A stretch of 7,187 nt of DNA from Methanothrix sp. GTDB taxonomy: Archaea > Halobacteriota > Methanosarcinia > Methanotrichales > Methanotrichaceae. The notes beneath the pieces were generated by a model. The model saw only the letters and a program-made list of their open reading frames with translations. It was not told the origin of the DNA and searched no databases. Positions 1 to 5,424 of the stretch are shown piece by piece. Position 1 is the first letter of the stretch, and each line of letters begins with the position of its first letter. The stretch lies in NCBI GenBank assembly GCA_023229165.1, contig JALNZQ010000134.1, forward strand, positions 1-7,187, in the 5' to 3' direction. The position numbers and the translations under genes are program-made.

Positions 1-246
1 CGGTCCCGCTATAGCCCTCTTTCCCAGATTAGTCAGGCCGGTAGCATATATGCCGTTGGGCAGGCTAATCCCCTCAGTTTCCGTTTCACTTTTGGTCTTG
101 ACATACCCCTGCATCTCCAAGACACCAAGGCGTGCTCCAAGCTCTTCAGGATCAAGTTTTACCCGAGAATTAATCTTATCTGCTTTTGGATAGGGAACCT
201 TGAGGTCAGCTATTGCTTTCAGGATCTCAAAATCGATAGTGTCCGT
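1..246 (-). CDS. Winged-helix-like hypothetical protein, C-terminus beyond left edge, probable ACG start
   Basis: The minus strand is open for 82 codons from 246 to the left edge. The product begins (T/M)DTIDFEILKAIADLKVPYP, has helix-forming stretches around residues 31-49 (LDPEELGARLGVLEMQGYVK) and then a likely wing ending in GLTNLGKRAI. This order, a 'which level am I at' helix followed by an L-x-x-x-G-R-like segment, resembles winged helix-turn-helix DNA-binding domains, but I recognise no named family. An in-frame TAA lies at 250-252 and no ATG, GTG or TTG occurs before codon 43, which would cut the domain in half. ACG at 244-246 sits 7 nt after GGTG of a strong ribosome binding site, exactly where ATG is expected. 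It is either a rare non-AUG start, a start lost by one base change, or a sequencing error. Coding character looks real; function is unknown. Confidence 0.6.
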
Positions 247-251
247 TGCTT

Positions 252-259
252 ATCACCCC
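252..259 (-). promoter_or_regulatory. Ribosome binding site of the left-end gene
   Basis: The minus strand reads GGGGTGAT, a near-complete match to the archaeal Shine-Dalgarno sequence GGAGGTGAT. It lies 5 nt before ACG at 246, and it is the reason that codon is proposed as the start. The GTG inside it (254-256) opens another frame that stops after nine codons. Confidence 0.55.
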
Positions 260-351
260 AGGCAAATCGGAGTGTAACCCGGTTATAGTTATCGTTTCTT
301 GTGAGCGGTTGGAAACACTGGAAGAAACCCAAAATTCCGGTTTAGACATGA

Positions 352-573
352 TTGTCTGCAGTGTATGGCGATATTTCTGTCGAAACGGTTTTATCAGAAT
401 ATGACCTTATTAAACGCATGGCTATCGAGAGAAGTATTCAGAACTTGATTTTGTTGGTTCCTGCAATAGTAATCGTTGCTTTCCTCTGGAGAACCATGTG
501 GTTCCTGGGCGGATTGGCCATATTCGCAATTTTGGTCTATTTCGTTTACCAGTTGCTCAAAGGCAACCTCTAG
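352..573 (+). CDS. Small two-helix membrane protein, hypothetical
   Basis: A 73-residue product with a short acidic/basic N-terminal part (residues 1-30, including the charged stretch DLIKRMAIER) and two hydrophobic segments, about residues 31-46 and 49-69, separated only by R47-T48. This predicts a tight helical hairpin in the membrane with both ends on the same side. Aromatic residues (W46, W50, Y63, F64, Y66) cluster in and at the edges of the helices, as in real membrane segments, and codon choice is coherent. The start is uncertain: TTG at 352 directly follows an in-frame TGA, GTG at 361 is the next option, and neither has a ribosome binding site, so translation may be leaderless or the 5' end may be altered. 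It is divergent from the winged-helix gene at 1-246, with a 105-nt gap. I do not recognise a family. It could also be the remnant of a longer gene. Confidence 0.5.
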   Translation: MSAVYGDISVETVLSEYDLIKRMAIERSIQNLILLVPAIVIVAFLWRTMWFLGGLAIFAILVYFVYQLLKGNL

Positions 574-865
574 TTCGTTCGCGACATCGGCAAAACAAAA
601 CGCTTTGCCGACAACCAAGATCATCGGCCCGGCGTCACAAGCGTGCGTCCGGGAGCGTGCATGCCGGTCGGATTGGGGGGGTGGGAAGGTAAGGGACTGA
701 CGAAGCGGCATTTCTGCACAAACGATCACTGAAAACGACCTTGCCTTGAATGTATCCAAGATCACCGTGGCCCATAAAGGAATGATTTGAGATGTTAACG
801 AACAGGGAATGTTGCGAATTAGTGGAGAGGATGAGAATTGTGCACAAGTCTATCAGGCAAGTGTA
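574..865. other. Spacer without a supported gene
   Basis: This stretch lies between the small membrane protein and the 3' end of the kinase gene (convergent). The frame of the upstream gene stays open for 52 codons after its TAG, to TGA at 730-732, but the composition changes and the translation (VRDIGKTKRFADNQDH and onward) has no domain I recognise. A run of seven G occurs at 675-681. No clear T-rich terminator is seen for the kinase gene. Apart from the hairpin at 587-611 nothing stands out. Confidence 0.5.
587..611 (+). repeat. Perfect 8-bp inverted repeat after the small membrane protein
   Basis: TCGGCAAA (587-594) and TTTGCCGA (604-611) are exact reverse complements separated by 9 nt. 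The hairpin begins 13 nt after the stop codon of the small membrane protein, a position suited to a 3'-end or RNA-stability element. No T run follows it, so a classical terminator is not shown. Confidence 0.35.
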
Positions 866-3451
866 TTAATAGTTGGCTTTGGATGGCGTGTTATTCGATC
901 TGATCTTTGTCATCATCTCTGCCAGATCTTCCAGCTTCACAGGCTTGCTTATATAATCATCCATGCCTGCATCAAGGCACCTCTCTTTATCACCTTTGAG
1001 TGCATAGGCAGTAATGGCGATTATCTTCGGTTGATCCCCCGACGACAAAAGCTTCCGAATGGCTCGGGTGGTTTCAAAGCCATCCATTTCCGGCATCTGA
1101 ACATCCATGAAAATTAGGTCATAGGACTGATGCTCCAAGAAACGCAGAACCTCTTTCCCGTTGGCTGCCACATCAGCGTGATAGCCTAGCTTATTTAGCA
1201 TCTTTAGCATTACCATTTGGTTAACGAGATTATCTTCGGCCAACAATATCCGGAGAGACAGGTTTTGATCCGCCGCCTGGCCGCACTCTCCCTTCGTTTC
1301 AGCTTTCATACCACTGACAGGGATGGTGGTGGTAGCATCAGCTAATATTGTAAAGTGAAAGGTTGAACCATTGCCTAATTTGCTATCTACCCAGATCCTT
1401 CCTCCCATCAATTCCACAAGCTTCTTGCTTATGGCCAGACCAAGTCCAGTGCCTCCGTACCTGCGTGTAGTCGATGAGTCCACCTGTGTGAATGGTTGGA
1501 ATAGTCTGCTCATATTCTCTTCAGGAATTCCAATCCCGGTATCTTTCACATCGAAGTGAATCGTATGGCATATGCCATTGAGCCTCTCGCCATAGACGGA
1601 GACGGATATCGCACCTTTATCTGTGAATTTAGCTGCGTTGCTGAGTAGATTAGCCAGGATTTGTTGAAGCCTGCCGGGATCGCCAATGATTGCCTGGGGA
1701 GTGCTTTTATCAATGGCATAGGTCAAGGACAGACTTTTTTTAGACGCAATTGTGCGAACAAGATTCAGTGAGTCTTCCACACACCTTTTCAGAACAAATG
1801 GCCGAGACTCCAGCTCCACAATTCCGCTATCGACCTTGGAGAAGTCAAGTATATCATTTATGACAGATAATAGCGAGTCACCACTGCTTCTGATTATCTC
1901 CAAATTACTACGTTGCTCTAAAGTTAGATCCGTTTCCAGGATAATGTCTGCCAAACCGATGACCGCGTTCATGGGTGTACGTATCTCATGGCTCATATTG
2001 GCAAGGAAATCGGACTTGGCTTTTGCAGCAGATTCTGCAATTTCCTTCGCTTTTTTGAGGTCGTCCTCTGAACGTTTTCTGGCTATAGCCCCGCCTATCG
2101 AGTCTGCAGCAGCCATAAGAATCGATACTTCAACGCCGCTCCAGGTGCGTTCTGAATGGCAGTCATCGAAAACTATGAAACCCCAGAACTGGCCTTTCAT
2201 CATTATTGGAACAACCATCAATGATTTTGAGTTCTTGCTCTCCATTAACACTCTTTCCCCGTCGGGGAATGTTCGAACCAGGCCCTTGATAGGGTGACCT
2301 TCGGATAGCAGATCATACCATCGGGACAAAATCGGATTATATGGGCGGTGCTTTAAATCAGGATCATCTTTCAGGGATAAAGCTGCATCTTGTGACCATG
2401 AATAGAGCAGACCTGTAAAATGCTCACCTTCTTCTGAATCTTGGTTCTTAAAAATATGGATTCGGTCAGCCCTGGTCGTTTCTCCCAGTAGTTCCATGGT
2501 TTGATTTATTGCATAGTCCAGATCTGTTTCGGTTAGAAGGATGCTTGTTGCAACCGAAAGTCCGCCGAGCATGATGTCCTTTTTACGCAGCTCTTCCGCT
2601 GCATGTTTCCGCTCGGTTATATCCATGCTGACTCCTACCAAGCCAACCATTTTCGAGTCAATATTATTTAAAATGCCATAGGTGTAGAATGCTTGAAAAA
2701 TGGTTCCATCCTTGCGTTTGACTGGAAATTCGCCCTCATAATGTCCGGTATCATTTATCTTGATCATCACATCCCGCATGACATCGGTCTGATTCTCAGG
2801 GACTACTGTCTCCGAGATATTTTTCCCGATGACTTCTTTTGCAGTCCACTGGTACAATCGTTCAGCGAACTTGTTCCAGTAAGTTATATTTCCATACAGA
2901 TCCGTCGTAATGACGGCATTATTAACCTGGTCAAGCAGAGATGCCTGGAAAAGCATCTTTTCTTCAGCCAATTTGCGTTCTGTGATTTCGCTGAGGAAAT
3001 TCAGTGTGGCAGGTCTTCCCACCCAGTTAATCAGAACCGCAGAAATTTCCAACCATTTGATTGCACCGTCTTTATCGATGACTCTGAAAGCATATGATTT
3101 GGGAGCATTCTCGCCATGAAGTCTCCTGAGATGATTACCGACTACCGTCTCTCTATCATCAGGATATATAAAATCTACAAACGGCCTTGATGCCAACTCG
3201 GTTTCCGGGTAACCTGCAAGTTTAACAAATTGAGGGTTGAAGAATTTGACTTTGTTGTCCTGAACGACTATAATTGCCTCATTAGCATTCTCGAACAACA
3301 GACGATACTTTTCCTCTGAGGCCTTTAGTGCTTCTTCTATCTGATTGCTCTTCGAGATGTCCATGGTGCCATCGTGATGCGTGGGCATCATATCGGTATG
3401 CGAATTGGAGGTGATCTCATTTTTCCAGTTTCCTTTATCATCCTCTGACAT
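866..3451 (-). CDS. Cytoplasmic hybrid histidine kinase, PAS-PAS-GAF-HisKA-HATPase-REC
   Basis: An 861-residue sensor kinase with an internal receiver. Domains in order: PAS about 46-165 (ends in the TERK linker), PAS about 172-285 (again ends in MDITERK), GAF about 295-465, a short coiled linker (EDDLKKAKEIAESAAKAKSD), HisKA with phospho-acceptor His488 in MSHEIRTPMN, HATPase with N box (DPGRLQQILANLLSNAAKF, Asn605), G1 box DTGIGI (637-642) and G2 box GGTGLGL (666-672), and a receiver from about 733 with acidic pair E739/D740, phospho-acceptor Asp783 in MDVQMPEMDG, Thr814 and Lys836. No signal peptide or membrane helix is present, so it senses an internal signal, unknown here. The ATG at 3451 is chosen over the upstream TTG at 3463 because GAGGTGG lies 3 nt before it. 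The C-terminal receiver implies a multistep phosphorelay needing an Hpt protein or regulator, and neither is in the window. All catalytic residues are intact. Confidence 0.95.
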   Translation of the reverse strand: MSEDDKGNWKNEITSNSHTDMMPTHHDGTMDISKSNQIEEALKASEEKYRLLFENANEAIIVVQDNKVKFFNPQFVKLAGYPETELASRPFVDFIYPDDRETVVGNHLRRLHGENAPKSYAFRVIDKDGAIKWLEISAVLINWVGRPATLNFLSEITERKLAEEKMLFQASLLDQVNNAVITTDLYGNITYWNKFAERLYQWTAKEVIGKNISETVVPENQTDVMRDVMIKINDTGHYEGEFPVKRKDGTIFQAFYTYGILNNIDSKMVGLVGVSMDITERKHAAEELRKKDIMLGGLSVATSILLTETDLDYAINQTMELLGETTRADRIHIFKNQDSEEGEHFTGLLYSWSQDAALSLKDDPDLKHRPYNPILSRWYDLLSEGHPIKGLVRTFPDGERVLMESKNSKSLMVVPIMMKGQFWGFIVFDDCHSERTWSGVEVSILMAAADSIGGAIARKRSEDDLKKAKEIAESAAKAKSDFLANMSHEIRTPMNAVIGLADIILETDLTLEQRSNLEIIRSSGDSLLSVINDILDFSKVDSGIVELESRPFVLKRCVEDSLNLVRTIASKKSLSLTYAIDKSTPQAIIGDPGRLQQILANLLSNAAKFTDKGAISVSVYGERLNGICHTIHFDVKDTGIGIPEENMSRLFQPFTQVDSSTTRRYGGTGLGLAISKKLVELMGGRIWVDSKLGNGSTFHFTILADATTTIPVSGMKAETKGECGQAADQNLSLRILLAEDNLVNQMVMLKMLNKLGYHADVAANGKEVLRFLEHQSYDLIFMDVQMPEMDGFETTRAIRKLLSSGDQPKIIAITAYALKGDKERCLDAGMDDYISKPVKLEDLAEMMTKIRSNNTPSKANY

Positions 3452-3454
3452 GAA

Positions 3455-3461
3455 CCACCTC
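3455..3461 (-). promoter_or_regulatory. Ribosome binding site deciding the kinase start
   Basis: The minus strand reads GAGGTGG followed by TTC and then ATG at 3451. The strong match to the archaeal consensus, at slightly short spacing, favours this ATG; the upstream TTG at 3463 would place the site inside the coding sequence. Confidence 0.7.
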
Positions 3462-3550
3462 AAATAATAGCTGAAACTCGATGTTGTATTGCGTGCACTT
3501 TCAAATAACTAACCCTTGATCGGATCGTAGGAGTTCACGTTAGTCCGAAA

Positions 3551-3569
3551 TCCACAAAAAGTCCACAAA
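3551..3569 (-). repeat. Two TTTGTGGA direct repeats 11 bp apart upstream of the kinase
   Basis: On the plus strand TCCACAAA occurs at 3551-3558 and again at 3562-3569. The 11-bp period places both copies on one face of the helix, about 100 bp before the kinase start. This geometry would suit a DNA-binding protein, but no regulator is known for it, and two 8-bp copies can arise by chance in AT-rich DNA. Confidence 0.3.
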
Positions 3570-3614
3570 TCTCCTGTAAACTTCCTAAATAGCCAAACAA
3601 TTTTTATAATTTAT

Positions 3615-3660
3615 GCGACAATATCGCTGTAGAAATACGAAAAAAACTAGATATTATCGC
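3615..3660. repeat. Imperfect 11-bp inverted repeat in the kinase-tRNA spacer
   Basis: GCGACAATATC (3615-3625) faces GATATTATCGC (3650-3660) across a 24-nt AT-rich gap; ten of eleven positions pair. In minus-strand RNA the odd position becomes a G-U pair. The left arm continues into TCGC, so 3615-3627 is itself partly palindromic (GCGA-N5-TCGC). It lies downstream of tRNA-Leu and upstream of the kinase, so it could act in tRNA 3' end formation or in control of the kinase promoter. Confidence 0.35.
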
Positions 3661-3718
3661 GACATAAACACTACCAAAGGCAGTCTAAAGCAAAATCGAT
3701 AGCGATAGGTAAATTAAG

Positions 3719-3803
3719 TGCGGGGGATGGGATTCGAACCCACGAACACCTTCGTGACTGGACCCTGAATCCAGCGCCTTTGACCTGGCTTGGCAACCCC
3801 CGC
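3719..3803 (-). tRNA. tRNA-Leu (anticodon CAG)
   Basis: An 85-nt type II tRNA folds from the minus strand. The acceptor arms GCGGGGG and CCCCCGC pair fully and are followed by discriminator A. The D stem is GCC/GGC, with GG in the loop. The anticodon arm is CTGGA-TTCAGGG-TCCAG with anticodon CAG, reading the leucine codon CUG. The long variable arm contains CGAA-GGTG-TTCG, as expected for leucine. The T arm is GTGGG-TTCGAAT-CCCAT. There is no intron in the anticodon loop and no encoded 3' CCA, so CCA must be added afterwards, usual for many archaea. A TATA-like box lies at the right distance upstream. Discriminator A and the long variable arm both agree with leucine identity. Confidence 0.97.
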
Positions 3804-3833
3804 AAAAGAGGCAGCCAATCTCATGCAGTAGTA

Positions 3834-3842
3834 GTATTTAAC
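3834..3842 (-). promoter_or_regulatory. TATA-like box of tRNA-Leu
   Basis: The minus strand reads GTTAAATAC. Its centre is about 34 nt before the mature tRNA 5' end, so transcription starting about 25 nt downstream would give a short leader of roughly 8 nt, removed by RNase P. No clear BRE is seen before it. Confidence 0.5.
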
Positions 3843-3980
3843 AGTATTCGTAAGGATCGCCGGGCACACGCCAGAAAGCCCTTCCGCCCTATCTGTCTTC
3901 AGCCTGGTGTTTTCGGCTTCCTCAAGTTCCTGGGGGCCCTGTTTGGATTCTGCTCGCCAAAACCCAATGTCATTTCGTCG

Positions 3981-4022
3981 TTCTCTGTGCGTCCTCGTGA
4001 AATCTGTGCCTTTTGTGGTAGA
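3981..4022 (-). repeat. Degenerate ACCACA / GGCACAG / GCACAGAG repeat segment
   Basis: Read on the minus strand this segment contains TACCACAAAAGGCACAG, then ATTTCACGAGG, then ACGCACAGAGAA: short CACA/CACAG units spaced by roughly 10-14 nt. Segments of the form ACCACAGAGGCACAGAG are found, from memory, between genes in many unrelated environmental bacteria and archaea, with no agreed function. The identification rests on this recalled pattern and not on a search. Confidence 0.4.
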
Positions 4023-4325
4023 ATCAGTGCAGACGTTAACGTTTTTATCAACAGTGGATTATCAGCCCCGATGCGCGGCACCTGGATCATCCGAGCCCGC
4101 ATCCGCCCTGCGCCGCACAAGCTCTGCCTGCAGCCCATTTCCCGAAAGCGCCCCGCCCGCTCACGCGCGCGTACTGGGGCTTTGCCCACCAGCGCCCGTC
4201 TTTGTAGCCGCTGCCCGCAGTAGTAACGCCGAACGCGGCCACTCCCGCGACACATAGCCGCGTCCCTGCCGGTCCCGCACCTGGGCGTGTTGCGCGATCA
4301 ATGAGTGGCAGGAGAAATTAGCCAT

Positions 4326-4331
4326 AAAAAA
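4326..4331 (-). terminator. nadA: T-run terminator of nadA
   Basis: Six T's on the minus strand start 8 nt after the nadA stop codon. Archaeal RNA polymerase commonly terminates at such U-rich tracts without needing a hairpin. The flanking sequence is AT-rich for only a short distance. Confidence 0.5.
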
Positions 4332-4339
4332 TGTATCAT

Positions 4340-5236
4340 TCAGATCTTGACCGCCAGCATCCTCTCAATTGACCGGCGCGCCCTTACCGCGATCTCCTCA
4401 GGCACCGTGACCTGCGGCTGCAGGGTTTGCAGCGCTCGCAAGACCTTGACCAAGTCGGTCTTCTTCATATTCTGGCAGATGGCTTTCGTGCTGAGCGGAT
4501 AAAACTCCTTTTCAGGATTTTCCTTCTTCAGCCGGTAGATCATGCCCATCTCCGTGCCGATGATAAACTCCTTGACAGCGCTGGCTTTGGCATGTTTGCC
4601 CATTCCCGCCGTGCTGTAGGCGAAATCGGCCTGATCGATGACCTCTGGCCGGCATTCCGGATGCACCAGCACTTCTGCCAGGGGATGCTCCGCCCGGGCG
4701 ACACGCACCTCCTCCGCAGTAAGGCGATCGTGCACATAGCAGTAGCCGTTCCAGGGAATGATCTTCTTATCGGTATGGCGGGCCACGTAGGCTGCCAGAT
4801 TCCTGTCCGGCACAAAGATGACCTCCTTCTCGGACAGTGAGTTTACCACCTGCACGCCATTGGCCGAAGTGCAGCAGACATCGCTTTCTGCTTTTATCTC
4901 TGCCGTGGAGTTTACGTAGCAAACGACGGCAGCTTCCGGATGGATGGTTTTTAGATCGCAGAGCTGTTCGGGCGTGATCATGTGGGCCATGGGGCACCAG
5001 GCACCCTTCTCCGGCAGAACGACTTTTTTTTGCGGGGAGAGGATGGCCGCAGTCTCAGCCATGAAGTCCACTCCGCAAAAGATAATGACCTCCGAGTCCA
5101 GACGGGCTGCCGCCCGTGAGAGTTCCAGGGAGTCGCCCACCAGGTCGGCTACGTCCTGCACTTGTGGCATCTGGTAGTTATGGGCCAGGATGGTCGCCTG
5201 GCGCTCCTCTTTCAAAGCGAGAATATCTTGTATCAT
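4340..5236 (-). CDS. nadA: Quinolinate synthase NadA
   Basis: Condenses iminoaspartate with dihydroxyacetone phosphate to quinolinate, the pyridine precursor of NAD; a cytoplasmic [4Fe-4S] enzyme. The 298-residue product has the compact archaeal/Thermotoga-type length and three similar subdomains. Numbered from ATG at 5236, the cluster cysteines are Cys81 (GAWCPMAHM), Cys166 (NGYCYVHD) and Cys254 (AICQNMKKT). Substrate-site residues His19 and Tyr21 (LAHNYQMPQVQD), the GVDFMAETA, YVNSTAEIKA and HPECRPEV motifs and STAGM are all present. TTG at 5242 is an alternative start: it fits better with the weak GGGGG site (5252-5256, 9 nt before TTG, 15 nt before ATG) and gives 300 residues. No nadB/nadX or nadC lies alongside, so the rest of the pathway is elsewhere. 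A TATA-like box upstream and a T run downstream suggest a single-gene transcript. Confidence 0.96.
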   Translation of the reverse strand: MIQDILALKEERQATILAHNYQMPQVQDVADLVGDSLELSRAAARLDSEVIIFCGVDFMAETAAILSPQKKVVLPEKGAWCPMAHMITPEQLCDLKTIHPEAAVVCYVNSTAEIKAESDVCCTSANGVQVVNSLSEKEVIFVPDRNLAAYVARHTDKKIIPWNGYCYVHDRLTAEEVRVARAEHPLAEVLVHPECRPEVIDQADFAYSTAGMGKHAKASAVKEFIIGTEMGMIYRLKKENPEKEFYPLSTKAICQNMKKTDLVKVLRALQTLQPQVTVPEEIAVRARRSIERMLAVKI

Positions 5237-5281
5237 AGTCAATCGAATTGGCCCCCTAGTCTGAGAAACTATTATTTCAAC

Positions 5282-5293
5282 CTATTTAAATAG
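5282..5293 (-). promoter_or_regulatory. nadA: Palindromic TATA-like box upstream of nadA
   Basis: CTATTTAAATAG is a perfect 12-bp palindrome in AT-rich DNA. On the minus strand its centre is about 51 nt before the nadA ATG, so a start site about 25 nt downstream leaves a short leader that still holds the GGGGG site. Being symmetric, it could equally direct transcription to the right, toward the orphan start at 5357. Confidence 0.5.
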
Positions 5294-5346
5294 ATGAACT
5301 TAATAGTATTATCATAATTAAGGTAAAATTGATTTAGACATTGATT

Positions 5347-5359
5347 GGAGGAATTCATG
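5347..5359 (+). promoter_or_regulatory. Orphan ribosome binding site with ATG
   Basis: GGAGG (5347-5351), a 5-nt gap and ATG (5357-5359) form a textbook translation start facing right. The frame encodes MIIRRWLQEKGPLHPPSTTP and then runs antisense into the 3' end of tfuA, ending at 5572 (71 codons); from 5425 on its Ser/Arg-rich translation is typical of the reverse of a real gene. Only about 23 residues lie outside tfuA. It may be a leader-type short ORF, the stub of a lost gene, or chance. Confidence 0.3.
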
Positions 5360-5424
5360 ATCATCCGCCGATGGCTGCAGGAAAAAGGGCCACTTCACCC
5401 CCCTTCAACCACCCCAATTAAATT

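Larger units (their letters stand above)
3843..4339. other. Gene-poor spacer with a GC-rich island
   Basis: No convincing gene is found between the tRNA promoter and the 3' end of nadA. Several open frames exist on both strands but are rich in Arg, Pro, Ala and Cys, mutually overlap, and lack ribosome binding sites, as expected from GC-rich noncoding DNA. By hand count 4081-4260 is about 69% GC, against about 33% for 3541-3720. The palindrome ACGTTAACGT followed by T's lies at 4033-4046, and a small GCCG-AACG-CGGC hairpin near 4228-4239. I looked for SRP RNA and RNase P RNA signature motifs and did not find them. Confidence 0.5.

Noticed and set aside
394..847. Minus-strand open frames opposite and after the small membrane protein
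   Set aside because: Translations are His/Cys/Ser-rich without domains, and the plus-strand frame has the better membrane-protein pattern.
1752..2297. Plus-strand open frame of 181 codons
   Set aside because: Antisense to the HisKA and GAF part of the kinase; Ser/Arg/Ile-rich composition typical of a reverse frame.
228..3702. Twelve-base string CAAAATCGATAG present near 230 and again near 3691
   Set aside because: The first copy is inside coding sequence and the second in AT-rich spacer; a match of this length can occur by chance and flanks do not match.
3719..3803. tRNA gene as an integration site for a mobile element
   Set aside because: No integrase gene and no repeated tRNA 3' end is found in the window.
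3780..4223. Plus-strand open frame of 147 codons beginning inside the tRNA gene
   Set aside because: Starts within tRNA-Leu, is Arg/Pro/Ser/Cys-rich, competes with equally long frames on both strands, and has no ribosome binding site.
3899..4255. Minus-strand open frame of 118 codons in the GC-rich island
   Set aside because: Arg-rich translation without motif or ribosome binding site; explained by the scarcity of stop codons in GC-rich DNA.
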